64,000 nucleotides of DNA, taken from contig CASGCE010000017.1 in NCBI GenBank assembly GCA_949299935.1, forward strand, positions 1 through 64,000, read 5' to 3'. The position numbers and the translations under genes were made by a program. The notes beneath the pieces were generated by a model, which had not been told where the DNA came from, made no database searches, and saw only the letters and a program-made list of their open reading frames with translations. Shown here piece by piece: positions 46,791 through 55,212 of this stretch; within the stretch, counting starts at the first letter, position 1, and every line of letters begins with the position of its first letter. This DNA comes from an uncultured bacterium (lineage in GTDB: Bacteria; Cyanobacteriota; Vampirovibrionia; Gastranaerophilales; Gastranaerophilaceae).

Positions 46791-47114
46791 ATGAGAGAAG
46801 TAAATAATAATACGGCAAATTCAAGTAACATTAATTTTCAAAACGTGCAGACGAGGAAAGATGTTAATCCCGCACTCGAGTGCAATCAGGTTGAATGTTC
46901 TGAGGTAACCGATTTAGGGAAAATGCCGGCTGATGTTATTGGACGTTCTCAAGTTGCCAAGACCAATGCTGAAAAGGACTTGAAGCCATTGTTTAGTAAT
47001 CCTGAATTTGTAAAAAAATCTCTAGAATTTTTTGAAATATGTGAGCTTTACGGCAAATCTCCCGTAGAAGCAGTTGAGCTTATGGGAGCATTTGCGGATG
47101 AATTCCTATTATAA
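46791..47114 (+). CDS. Hypothetical protein, 107 aa
   Basis: A hydrophilic protein with a low-complexity Asn-rich start (NNNTANSSNINFQNVQ), a middle DLGKMPADVIGRSQVA and a helical C-terminus (FVKKSLEFFEICELYGKSP). No family recognised. An AAAGGTG site lies just before ATG 46791 and a TATAAT box about 45 bases upstream. Its last six bases overlap the aroQ 3' end on the opposite strand. Confidence 0.6.
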   Translation: MREVNNNTANSSNINFQNVQTRKDVNPALECNQVECSEVTDLGKMPADVIGRSQVAKTNAEKDLKPLFSNPEFVKKSLEFFEICELYGKSPVEAVELMGAFADEFLL

Positions 47115-47567
47115 ATTTTCGTTATTATTCAGGTAGTTTACGAGTGCTTTCAGACCCAGTTTGTAGCTGTCAGCTTTAAAACCGGCAATTTGTCCTATGC
47201 ATACCGGTGCAATGACCGAATCATGACGAAAATCTTCACGTTGATAGATGTTCGACATATGGATTTCTACAACTGGCATGTCTGCTGTAACTATTGCATC
47301 ACGGATGGCTATGCTTGTATGGGTGTAGGCGCCGGCATTTAAGATAATCCCATCAAAATGCTCTCTTGATTGTTGTATTCTTTCAACTATGGCACCTTCC
47401 ATATTACTTTGGAAGGTTTCAATATCTATCCCAAGACTGAATGAATAAGCATGTAATTCTTTTTCTAACTCTTTAAGGGTAATTTTACCATATTGCTCCG
47501 GCTCTCTGTAGCCAAGCATATTAAGGTTTACACCGTTAATTATTAAAATTCGCATGCTTTTTCTCAT
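47109..47567 (-). CDS. aroQ: 3-Dehydroquinate dehydratase, type II
   Basis: A 152-aa dodecameric enzyme of the shikimate pathway that dehydrates 3-dehydroquinate. Seen: ILIINGVNLNMLG, catalytic Tyr in REPEQYG, LNAGAYTHTSIAIRDAI, and VEIHMSNIYQREDFRH with the catalytic His. The length is typical. ATG 47567 is used since a TTTACA-17-TATAAT promoter ends six bases before it; ATG 47555, at the MRILI that usually opens the family, is the alternative. No other aro gene is adjacent. Confidence 0.93.
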   Translation of the reverse strand: MRKSMRILIINGVNLNMLGYREPEQYGKITLKELEKELHAYSFSLGIDIETFQSNMEGAIVERIQQSREHFDGIILNAGAYTHTSIAIRDAIVTADMPVVEIHMSNIYQREDFRHDSVIAPVCIGQIAGFKADSYKLGLKALVNYLNNNENL

Positions 47568-47573
47568 GCATAT

Positions 47574-47602
47574 ATTATAATACAAAATCAAGCAAATGTA
47601 AA
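47574..47602 (-). promoter_or_regulatory. aroQ promoter, leaderless
   Basis: On the minus strand: TTTACA (47602-47597), 17-base spacer, TATAAT (47579-47574), then six bases to ATG 47567. Confidence 0.7.
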
Positions 47603-47663
47603 GATTTATTAATTTTTGTTCTACACATGTAACAAATTTGTCATGCTTGAATTATCATGCAAG

Positions 47664-47728
47664 TACAACTATCCCCAAATCTCCTCCCAAGATTATTGTT
47701 CAAGTCACGAAGATGTGACTTTTTTTTT
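47664..47728 (+). ncRNA. Candidate C-rich small RNA, about 65 nt
   Basis: In the gap between two minus-strand genes lies a plus-strand terminator: AAGTCAC (47702-47708) pairs with GTGACTT (47715-47721), then a run of T to 47728. Upstream is an unpaired CCCCAAATCTCCTCCCAAG whose CTCCTCCC could pair with Shine-Dalgarno sequences. A TATCAT -10 candidate sits at 47653-47658 but the -35 is weak. No plus-strand gene precedes the terminator, so an independent RNA is the simplest reading. Confidence 0.42.
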
Positions 47729-47784
47729 ACGCTTTTTCAGTATTTTAAATAGCGGAGATAATTTCATATAAAGCAATAATTTTT

Positions 47785-48036
47785 CTATTCCAAAGAAATC
47801 TTGGATGAAATTTCAGCCAAAATCCTTGCCACGTCAGTTCCGCCAATGCAAACTTCAAGTATCAAGGGACTGTGAATTAATACAGTTTCGCGGTATTCCA
47901 TTGTATCAACATCAATTACATCAAATTCTATAAAATCGTCACCGGCATAGTTAAGTTTTCCGTATTCTCCCCCAGTAGCCCATCTTATAAACATGTATTG
48001 ATTTTCGTATTCTTTTAATTTTTCTATTAAACGCAT
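47785..48036 (-). CDS. Hypothetical small protein, 83 aa
   Basis: A short acidic protein with an N-terminal helix (LIEKLKEYENQ) and a run of beta strands (YMFIRWATGGEYGKLNYAG, FIEFDVIDVDTMEYRETVL, PLILEVCIGG) and a C-terminal helix. The strand order would suit a small SH3- or Sm-like barrel, but no family is recognised. ATG 48036 is used; ATG 48042 is adjacent. It may share a transcript with the next gene upstream, 67 bases away. Confidence 0.6.
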   Translation of the reverse strand: MRLIEKLKEYENQYMFIRWATGGEYGKLNYAGDDFIEFDVIDVDTMEYRETVLIHSPLILEVCIGGTDVARILAEISSKISLE

Positions 48037-48103
48037 ATACACCTACAAATATATATTAGTCATTTTTTCGTAATTGTCAATAAGCCAAATGTTAATATTA
48101 GTG

Positions 48104-48748
48104 TTAAATATTAAACTGTTTTCTGGCGCCCTCTTCATGGTAAAAACCACCGCCGCAAATCGTTTCCACAACTTTCAGAACAAATTCACGCGGAGCATCA
48201 AGCTGATTCAAATAAAATTCTCTATTTGATAAATGTTTTATTTTTAAGATTGTATTTTGATTTGTTTCAGCCGGGACGAACAGTGATGCGACTTCGTGTT
48301 CAAGCAATCTGCCCATCTCATCATCGTGGTTTTTGACGCCCTGCATAATTTCGTTGTAATTACCTTTAACTGCCATGATACGACCGGAAAAAAGATTTTC
48401 ACCATTTTCTCTGTACAGAGCTTGCGGTTGATAATTGCAACGGGTTGTAAAACTTATTTTATGCCACAAGATATTTATTATTGCTACTGATTTTTGAGCA
48501 TCCGTATCCACATAAATATTTTGTGTAGTTATTCCTCGTGAAGAAAATGATTGTTTTAGAGTTTCTGAGACTGCCTGCAGATTATCAATCATTCTGATAA
48601 ATATTTCGTTTGTATTAACCGTCGCATGTTGGTAATCCAAAAACTGCTTGTACATATGTGTTGATACAAGGCTTACTCTCTCCTGGATAAGGGATGACTT
48701 TCTGACTGAAGTCTCCGAATTATCAAAGTTTTCAAAATTGTTTAACAA
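48104..48748 (-). CDS. Hypothetical protein, 214 aa
   Basis: No family recognised. The N-terminal half is helical and contains a DYQHATVNTNEIFIRMID stretch. The middle is beta-rich (IAIINILWHKISFTTRCNYQ-like), with RENGENLFSGRIMAVKG; the C-terminus has HLSNREFYLNQLDAPREFV. No signal peptide or membrane helix. It is likely cytoplasmic. It lies between the biotin operon and the 83-aa gene. Confidence 0.6.
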   Translation of the reverse strand: MLNNFENFDNSETSVRKSSLIQERVSLVSTHMYKQFLDYQHATVNTNEIFIRMIDNLQAVSETLKQSFSSRGITTQNIYVDTDAQKSVAIINILWHKISFTTRCNYQPQALYRENGENLFSGRIMAVKGNYNEIMQGVKNHDDEMGRLLEHEVASLFVPAETNQNTILKIKHLSNREFYLNQLDAPREFVLKVVETICGGGFYHEEGARKQFNI

Positions 48749-48860
48749 TATAGGATTCCCTTCTATAACATATTTTAATAATAAACATGTTTTTATGTAA
48801 AGATTATAATATTTTTTTTTACAAATTGGAATACTTGTCGGGGTGTATTTATAAAAATTC

Positions 48861-49610
48861 TTATTTTAATGGTGATTTTAGTTGTGCAATTATCAAAATA
48901 GGGTTATAGGTAATAGAGTTATTTGGGTATTTTTCAAGATAGTTATTGCAAAATGTTTTTATGTTGTTAATTGTCCAAATTTTTGAGCTAAGCGAATTTA
49001 CGCCAGTATTTTTCATATGTGCAAGTATAGCCAACGGACTTTCAAAATCCAAAATTTTGATGTAATCGAGCTCATATAATATTTTAAAATGTGGTTCTAA
49101 AGTATTTATAAGCTCATCTTTTGAGAGATAATTAAGGGTCAAGCCTGATATTTCTTTCAATTCGCAAAAATTTTTTTTACCAAAGGTAGAAAATGCAATA
49201 ATACCGTCATTGTTAAGAATTTTTTTATAGTGGTAAACTACTTTAGCCAAATCATTAAACCATTGAAACATAGCGTTTGAAATTATCAAATCCGGCTTTT
49301 CAGGCAATTTAATTCTTGTTGCGTTGCCGTGTATAAATTTAGTCTCCGGTATAATTTTATTAATGTAGCTTTCGGATTTTTTAATCAAGTCATTTGCATA
49401 AAATTTTTTAAAAGTCATATGCAGTTTTATTTGTTCAGTCAAGAGTCCCGTACCTGAGCCAAGCTCCAAAATAGTATTGAAATCACTACGGATTTTTGCA
49501 GTTTCCATTGCGAGTTTTTCTGCCATAAACTTTTGCACAATGGCATTTTCATTGTATTTTTCCATACTTTTTTCAAATTGTTTTTTTATTGATTTGGAGT
49601 TTATTTGCAT
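48861..49610 (-). CDS. bioC: Malonyl-ACP O-methyltransferase BioC
   Basis: A 249-aa SAM-dependent methyltransferase that starts biotin synthesis by methylating malonyl-ACP. LELGSGTGLLTEQI is the SAM-binding motif I, and LIISNAMFQWFNDL is motif III with the Trp-Phe pair typical of BioC. The N-terminal KKQFEKSMEKYNENA also fits. It overlaps bioG by ten bases and is last in the bioF-bioG-bioC operon. Confidence 0.9.
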   Translation of the reverse strand: MQINSKSIKKQFEKSMEKYNENAIVQKFMAEKLAMETAKIRSDFNTILELGSGTGLLTEQIKLHMTFKKFYANDLIKKSESYINKIIPETKFIHGNATRIKLPEKPDLIISNAMFQWFNDLAKVVYHYKKILNNDGIIAFSTFGKKNFCELKEISGLTLNYLSKDELINTLEPHFKILYELDYIKILDFESPLAILAHMKNTGVNSLSSKIWTINNIKTFCNNYLEKYPNNSITYNPILIIAQLKSPLK

Positions 49611-50248
49611 ATTTCATCCCAGCTTGTGTAATTGTAGAAAGGAAAGTGTCCGCTATTGATTATTTTTGCGGAATTGCCCCACATATTTATTTGATTTTTG
49701 GTCGGAATAATTTTGTCGCTGCCACTTACTATGGCTTTATCATAAAATTCCCCGTCATAAGTTATTTTTTGTGCTCCTATTAATTCATTCAAAATTTGCA
49801 ATTCTGTTACTCTGTTTTGTATGGTTCTTTTAACAGGGTTTTGCAGGTATTTTTCTAACAATTCTTTATCTGAAAACACATTTTCATAAAATTTACCTTG
49901 CAGTCCGTTTTCAGCGTATTTTAGTGTCAGATTAAATGTTCTTTCAGGAATTCCAAACTCATTATCAATCGGGTAAGGGGTTCCGTTTACGGCTATTTTT
50001 GAAGTAAAATCAGGTAATTTAGTTTTCAAAAGATATGCTATGTAAACTCCCATTGACCAGCTTATTAAAACAGTTTCTTCATATTGCGGAATTTCAAAAG
50101 GAATTGTGAGCTCTGAATAGTCATAGAACATCAATACGTCGTAATCTCTTGCCGGAATAATTTTGAAAGGATGGTAATCAAAACTCCATCCGGCAAAAAA
50201 AACTATAAATTTTTTGTTTTTATTTCGGTTTAACCAATGATATTGCAT
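49601..50248 (-). CDS. bioG: Pimeloyl-ACP methyl ester esterase BioG
   Basis: A 215-aa alpha/beta hydrolase of the BioG (DUF452) type. It removes the methyl group from pimeloyl-ACP methyl ester after chain building. The nucleophile Ser is in LISWSMGVYIA; FFAGWSFDYHPF and NSGHFPFYNY supply the oxyanion and catalytic His regions. BioG replaces BioH in some bacteria. It overlaps bioF by 19 bases and bioC by ten, so the three are tightly coupled. Confidence 0.88.
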   Translation of the reverse strand: MQYHWLNRNKNKKFIVFFAGWSFDYHPFKIIPARDYDVLMFYDYSELTIPFEIPQYEETVLISWSMGVYIAYLLKTKLPDFTSKIAVNGTPYPIDNEFGIPERTFNLTLKYAENGLQGKFYENVFSDKELLEKYLQNPVKRTIQNRVTELQILNELIGAQKITYDGEFYDKAIVSGSDKIIPTKNQINMWGNSAKIINSGHFPFYNYTSWDEICK

Positions 50249-51345
50249 AAGTTTTCCAAATCCTTTTCAGTTATTTCGGTTGTCAAAGAAATTCTGATTC
50301 GTGAAGTTCCCTGAGGTACCGTAGGCGGGCGTATAGGCAATGTGAAGTATCCGTTTTGATACAGAATACTACACATTTCAACGGTTTTTTGATTATCGCC
50401 GATTATGATGGGAATAATATGGCTTTCGCTGCCCATTTTTTTAGCTATATTCAGCATGTTTTGTCGTTTTTCGCACGTAAGCGGGAATTTATTTTCAATA
50501 ATCCATTTTGTAAAAGCAATATTTATAGGGGGCAGTGCCGTTGAAAAAATGAATGAGCGGGATTTGTTAATTAAAAAGTCTATCAAAACTTTTTTACCAG
50601 TAACAAAGGCTCCCATTGAACCTGCGGCTTTACCAAAGGTTCCGACCAACAAATCTATATCGTCTATTACGTTTAATTTTTCTGCTATACCAAGTCCTTT
50701 TTCTCCAAAGACACCGAAGGCATGTGCTTCATCAATTATAAGAATACAATTATATTTTTTCTTCAACTCAATAATTGTTTTTAAATCAGCAATATCTCCA
50801 TCCATACTGAAAACGGATTCGGTTATGATTATTGCATTTTTGTAGTTTTTTCTTTCTCTTTCAAGCAATTTTTCAAGGCTTTGCATGTCGTTATGCAGGT
50901 ATCTGAAAAATTTGCCTTGCGAGAGTTGCATTCCGTCGATTATGCTGGCATGGATCAGTTTGTCTGAAAAAATAACATCGCCTTTTTGCGCTATAGAGCT
51001 TGATATTCCCGTGTTTGCGTGGTATCCGCTGTTAAATAAAAGGGTAGCTTCTTTATTGTATAATTTTGCAAGAAGTTCCTCTAATTCTTTATAAACAGGC
51101 AAAGAACCCGTAAGAAGTCTTGCAGAGGCACTGCCGAAAGAATATTTACCGCCAACTGCTTTTATAAATTCCTCTGTAACTCTCCTATTATCGGCAAGTC
51201 CGAGGTAATTGTTTGAAGAAAGATTCAAAAGCCTTTTTTCTCCAAAATAGATATATTTTTCATCTTTTTTGGTGAAATCTTTAATTTTACGGAGATGGGA
51301 ATGTGATTCCAGCTCACCTAAAATGTCAGAATATATTTCATACAT
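50230..51345 (-). CDS. bioF: 8-Amino-7-oxononanoate synthase BioF
   Basis: A 371-aa PLP enzyme that joins pimeloyl-ACP to L-alanine. Seen: NYLGLADN, GSASARLLTGS, LLFNSGYHANTG, DKLIHASIIDGMQLS, IIDEAHAFGVFG, and GTFGKAAGSMGAF with the PLP Lys. The length is normal for the short BioF form. It is first in the bioF-bioG-bioC operon; bioA, bioD and bioB are not in view. A TAAAAT box ends six bases before ATG 51345. It diverges from the second pilin gene. Confidence 0.92.
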   Translation of the reverse strand: MYEIYSDILGELESHSHLRKIKDFTKKDEKYIYFGEKRLLNLSSNNYLGLADNRRVTEEFIKAVGGKYSFGSASARLLTGSLPVYKELEELLAKLYNKEATLLFNSGYHANTGISSSIAQKGDVIFSDKLIHASIIDGMQLSQGKFFRYLHNDMQSLEKLLERERKNYKNAIIITESVFSMDGDIADLKTIIELKKKYNCILIIDEAHAFGVFGEKGLGIAEKLNVIDDIDLLVGTFGKAAGSMGAFVTGKKVLIDFLINKSRSFIFSTALPPINIAFTKWIIENKFPLTCEKRQNMLNIAKKMGSESHIIPIIIGDNQKTVEMCSILYQNGYFTLPIRPPTVPQGTSRIRISLTTEITEKDLENLCNIIG

Positions 51346-51376
51346 AATATAATTTTATTACAAAAATAAAAATACC

Positions 51377-51405
51377 TTGCCAATCGGGTTATAATATGTT
51401 ATAAT
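51377..51405 (+). promoter_or_regulatory. Promoter of the G-tract pilin gene
   Basis: TTGCCA (51377-51382), 17-base spacer, TATAAT (51400-51405) on the plus strand. The AAAGGAG ribosome binding site (51417-51423) and GTG start (51434) follow. Confidence 0.75.
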
Positions 51406-51433
51406 CAGGCAAATAGAAAGGAGAAGTAGCATC

Positions 51434-52185
51434 GTGTTAAAAGGACTGAACGGGGGGGGGCGTCTTCTTTAAGCCGACGTAGTCGTTGTATCCGAGATAA
51501 TGGAAATTGGTCAGGATTATTAAATGATGGTGTTAAAATAGGAAAAGCATTTACCTTGGCAGAGTTATTGGTAACTTTAGGTATAACAGGCATAGTTGCA
51601 GCCTTAACAATTCCGACGTTGATTAATAAATACCAAGAAGAACAATTTAAAACAGCATATAAAAAAGCATATTCAGATTTGCAGCAAGTTATTATGTTGT
51701 CTTTAGCGTATAATGAAATGCCCTATCGTTCTTCTGCAAATGATATGCAGGCTACAATAAAAGAATTTGAAAAAATCACAGCGGGATTGATTGTGTCGAA
51801 GCAATGTAACGAGTCGAATTTTTACGAATGTTGGGCAAAAGGTGATACGGTATGCGGTGGTGCTTGTTCTTCAGGAAATGCTGAAGATGGTATAGACATG
51901 GAAAATGGTGCCCCAAACCCCAGTGGTTCTCCACAGCCTTTTTTGGATCTTTCCGGAAGAAGTTGGGCGGTTTATGAGAAGACTCACAATATATATTTGG
52001 TTGATACTAATGGTCTTTCAGGTCCAAATTTGTTTGGAAAAGATAGGTGGATGTTTACTTTTGCGGACGAAAATAACAATCGAGTGATAACGGGTTATCC
52101 TAAAAAGTTAAAACCATATGTGGGTATGGACATGACAACAGTTACAGCCTTCTGCAAGCACCCTCCATGTTATTACAAAACATAG
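51434..52185 (+). CDS. Type IV pilin-like gene, out of frame at a G9 tract (phase-off as read)
   Basis: GTG 51434 has AAAGGAG ten bases upstream. It reads into nine G (51452-51460), then a stop after 12 codons. The pilin domain is in another frame: with one more G the start joins it without a stop, giving a leader with NGGGASSLSRRSRC followed by KAFTLAELLVTLGITGIV. Without it, no proper start exists; the pilin frame has only a TTG inside the conserved motif. The mature protein is about 210 aa, with six or seven Cys and a GLSGPNLFGKDRWMFTF block like that of the other pilins. A terminator follows. One-base length errors in sequencing could mimic this. Confidence 0.75.
51452..51460 (+). repeat. 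G9 homopolymer in the pilin leader
   Basis: Nine consecutive G in an AT-rich genome, 18 bases after the start codon. Ten (or seven) would put the start in frame with the pilin. The only other such run in the window is in the pilin gene at 60645. Confidence 0.95.
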
Positions 52186-52198
52186 CTTTATGAAAGAT

Positions 52199-52224
52199 AA
52201 GACGTCCCGAAGGACGTCTTTTTT
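52199..52224 (+). terminator. Terminator after the second pilin gene
   Basis: AAGACGTCC pairs with GGACGTCTT around a CGAA tetraloop, followed by T4. It begins 14 bases after the pilin stop. Confidence 0.85.
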
Positions 52225-53722
52225 AGTTATCTTTTTTCTTCAATGTCGGGAATGCTATTACATCACGAATTGACGGGGAATTGGTTAATAACATAATCAA
52301 TCTGTCAACACCGATACCCAAGCCGCCCATAGGAGGGACTCCGTGTTCAAGTGCACAAATATAATCTTCATCAATCGGCATTGCTTCTTCATCACCTGCG
52401 GTTTTTGCTTGCATTTGAGCTTCAAAACGCATTCTTTGATCAATCGGGTCTGTCAACTCAGAAAATGCATTCGCAATTTCCCAACCGTTTATCCTTGTTT
52501 CAAAACGTTCTGTTAACCTGTCGTTATCTCTATGGACTTTTGCAAGCGGTGATATATCACGAGGGTAATCAATTATGTGAACAGGCTGAACCAAACTCGG
52601 TTCTATTTTTTCTTCAAACACTCGTTCTATTACCTGTCCCCAATTATCACAATCATCAGCGTGAACTCCGATTGAATTGGCTTTTACTTTTGCATCTTCA
52701 ACAGTGAATATATTGTTAAAGTCAACGCCGGTGGCTTCCTTAATTGAACCCAGCATAGTCTTTCTGTCCCAAGGCGGAGTCAAATCAATTTCGTTTTCTC
52801 CGTATTGAATCTTCATTGTACCCAGAACTTCTTGTGCTATAGATGATACAAGATTTTCAGTCAAAACCATCATTTCATTATAATCAACATAAGCCTGATA
52901 TAATTCCATCATGGTAAATTCAGGATTGTGACGGGTATCAATACCTTCATTTCTGAAGCTTCTGTTGATTTCAAATATTTTTTCAGAAACCCCGCCAACC
53001 ATGAGTCTTTTAAGGTAAAGCTCCGGCGCAATTCTTAAGAACATATCCATATCAAGTGTGTTATGGTGTGTTACAAAAGGTCTTGCGTTGGCTCCACCCG
53101 CTTGCGGATGAAGCATAGGAGTCTCGACTTCCAAAAATCCTTGATTAGTCAAGTATTCCCTTATTTTTTGTATGATTAAACTTCTTGTCCTAAAAGTTTT
53201 TCTAACATCTTCATTAATAATCATATCAACATATCTTTGGCGATATCTTGTTTCAACATCTGTTAAACCGTGGAATTTTTCGGGTAGCGGCAAAAGCGAT
53301 TTAGATAACAATTTTAATTTTGTTGATTTAATGGAAAGTTCACCTCGGGGTGTTCTTCTGATTGAACCATAGAAACCAACAATATCACCTATGTCAAGCA
53401 GTTTTAAAATTTTCATTTGATCTTCTGACAGATTTTCTTTATGTGAAAATACCTGAATTTTACCTGAAGCATCCATCAAGTCAATAAACATACCAGTGTT
53501 ACGTATTGCCATGACTCGCCCGGCTATAGCATAAAAATCCTCTGTTTCCTCACCTGCAGGCAAATCTTTATATTTTTCTTGCAAATCCGCTGCATTGGCA
53601 TCTTTTTCAAATACATAAGGGTAAGGATTCACTCCTTTATCTGCTAAATCAGCCAGTTTTTGTATTCTTGTTAATCTTATTTGCGCTCCCGGAGATAGGG
53701 ATTCTTGAGTTTGTTGTGTCAT
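52223..53722 (-). CDS. lysS: Lysyl-tRNA synthetase, class II
   Basis: A 499-aa enzyme that charges tRNA-Lys. An N-terminal OB-fold anticodon domain (about 60-150, GRVMAIRNTGMFIDLMDASG) precedes the catalytic core with motif 1 (FLEVETPMLHPQAGGANARP), motif 2 (FRNEGIDTRHNPEFTMMELY) and motif 3 (GLGIGVDRLIMLLT). ATG 53722 is used since GAGGG precedes it. Length matches the family. Confidence 0.96.
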   Translation of the reverse strand: MTQQTQESLSPGAQIRLTRIQKLADLADKGVNPYPYVFEKDANAADLQEKYKDLPAGEETEDFYAIAGRVMAIRNTGMFIDLMDASGKIQVFSHKENLSEDQMKILKLLDIGDIVGFYGSIRRTPRGELSIKSTKLKLLSKSLLPLPEKFHGLTDVETRYRQRYVDMIINEDVRKTFRTRSLIIQKIREYLTNQGFLEVETPMLHPQAGGANARPFVTHHNTLDMDMFLRIAPELYLKRLMVGGVSEKIFEINRSFRNEGIDTRHNPEFTMMELYQAYVDYNEMMVLTENLVSSIAQEVLGTMKIQYGENEIDLTPPWDRKTMLGSIKEATGVDFNNIFTVEDAKVKANSIGVHADDCDNWGQVIERVFEEKIEPSLVQPVHIIDYPRDISPLAKVHRDNDRLTERFETRINGWEIANAFSELTDPIDQRMRFEAQMQAKTAGDEEAMPIDEDYICALEHGVPPMGGLGIGVDRLIMLLTNSPSIRDVIAFPTLKKKDN

Positions 53723-53789
53723 ATTATTTCCCTCATAATTAACTGTTCTGCTAATTAAATCATAACACAAACAAACTGTATATTAAAAC

Positions 53790-54860
53790 TTATGCACCTT
53801 GAATTTGTCGTTTTAATTCTTCCGGTCTGGAAGATCTTGATAGTGCATCTTCCAAAGTGATAGATTTGCTTCTGTATAATTTTGCAAGTGACATTTCAAG
53901 AGTTTCCATACCTGAACCTTGGCTAGTTTGGATTGTAGAATAGATTTGAGCTGCCTTGGCTTCGCGGATTAAGTTTGCTATGGCAGGAGTTACAATCATG
54001 ATTTCTTGAGCCATCACCCTGCCCTTTTTAGTTCCATCAGGTTGTAGTTTTTGCAGAAGTGTTTGTGAAAATACGGCTACAAGTGAGTTTGCCAATTGAA
54101 CACGAATCTGCTGCTGTTGACCTTCAGGAAATACGTCTATAATACGGTCAATTGTTTGTGAAGCGGATGAGGTGTGTAATGTGCCGAATACCAAGTGACC
54201 GGTTTCTGCTGCGGTCAAGGCTAATGCAATAGTTTCGTGGTCACGCATCTCACCTACAAGTATAATATCAGGGTCTTCACGAAGTGCTGCTCTTAAAGCG
54301 TTTGCAAATGACCTTGTGTCAGCTCCGAGTTCTCTTTGATGAATAATGGATTTTTTAGATGTGTGAACAAATTCAACGGGATCCTCAATTGTTAGAATAT
54401 GTTCGGCTCTTGTCCTGTTTATGTAGTCAACCATTGCCGCAAGTGTTGTGGATTTACCTGAACCGGTAGGACCTGTTACCAGTATAAGTCCTCGGGGTTT
54501 TTCTGCCATTTTTTTAACAATGTCAGGCAATCCTAAATCCTCAAGCTTTGGTGCAACAGAACTGATTGTTCTAAATGCTGCAGCGTAACAACCCTTGTCT
54601 TTGTAAAAGTTAACCCTGAAACGTCCTACATTGTCTATACCATAGGAAAAGTCTAACTCCCAATCTTGTTCAAGACGTCGTCTTTGTTCATTTGAAAGCA
54701 TCGGAAATAATAACGCTTCAACATCTTCAGGTGTTAACGGGTTTGATTCATATCTTACAAGTTGTCCGTCGATACGTGCAACCGGCGGCAAAGCGTTTGA
54801 TATATGTAAGTCACTTCCGCCGTCTTTTACTAATCTTTCTAATAATTCTTCTATTATCAT
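53790..54860 (-). CDS. pilT: Twitching motility ATPase PilT
   Basis: A 356-aa retraction motor of type IV pili. An N-terminal PAS-like domain (GGSDLHISNALPPVARIDG) precedes Walker A GPTGSGKSTTLAAM, the Asp box, Walker B ALREDPDIILVGEMRD, the His box TGHLVFGTLHTSSA, and a C-terminal MEIMI-type linker (GRVMAQEIMIVTPAI). All catalytic motifs are intact. It supports functional pili in this organism, consistent with the pilin-like genes. The upstream 83-aa gene ends nine bases before its start. Confidence 0.95.
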   Translation of the reverse strand: MIIEELLERLVKDGGSDLHISNALPPVARIDGQLVRYESNPLTPEDVEALLFPMLSNEQRRRLEQDWELDFSYGIDNVGRFRVNFYKDKGCYAAAFRTISSVAPKLEDLGLPDIVKKMAEKPRGLILVTGPTGSGKSTTLAAMVDYINRTRAEHILTIEDPVEFVHTSKKSIIHQRELGADTRSFANALRAALREDPDIILVGEMRDHETIALALTAAETGHLVFGTLHTSSASQTIDRIIDVFPEGQQQQIRVQLANSLVAVFSQTLLQKLQPDGTKKGRVMAQEIMIVTPAIANLIREAKAAQIYSTIQTSQGSGMETLEMSLAKLYRSKSITLEDALSRSSRPEELKRQIQGA

Positions 54861-54869
54861 AGTTTCACC

Positions 54870-55121
54870 TTATTCTACAAAGTTCATTAACGCATCGTTT
54901 TCTTTTGCCGCCATTTCTATTAAAAGATATGTCATATAAGCACCGAGTGCAACGGCTTTTGGGTCTAAATCAGTTTTATTTGCAGCTTCAATAATAGCCG
55001 TATTTACTTCCGGGTTTTCCTCTTTTACGTAATGTATCATTTGCTTGCGCCATGCAGGCATATCTTTGAATATTTCTTTAAAGGCTTGGGTTGCAATTTC
55101 TTCCGATATTATTGGCAGCAT
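54870..55121 (-). CDS. Small helical protein upstream of pilT, 83 aa
   Basis: A mostly helical protein (IISEEIATQAFKEIFKDMP, MIHYVKEENPEVNTAIIE, LDPKAVALGAYMTYLLIEM). No family recognised. ATG 55121 follows an AGAGGAAAG site; an upstream in-frame start is less likely. It is nine bases from pilT and probably co-translated, so a role in pilus retraction is possible but only inferred from position. Confidence 0.65.
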   Translation of the reverse strand: MLPIISEEIATQAFKEIFKDMPAWRKQMIHYVKEENPEVNTAIIEAANKTDLDPKAVALGAYMTYLLIEMAAKENDALMNFVE

Positions 55122-55200
55122 CACTCTTTCCTCTTCAAACACATTATATAATAAGTTTTAACAATAGTCTATACTTTAATAATAAATACTGTATTTGTAG

Positions 55201-55206
55201 TATAAT
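55201..55206 (+). promoter_or_regulatory. recF -10 box, leaderless
   Basis: TATAAT (55201-55206) ends six bases before ATG 55213. The -35 is weak. It faces away from the pilT operon. Confidence 0.55.
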
Positions 55207-55212
55207 CTTTTT

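Noticed and set aside
51405-51593. A 62-codon minus-strand frame over the second pilin's leader
   Set aside because: It overlaps the promoter and G tract of the pilin, has no ribosome binding site and an unlikely composition.
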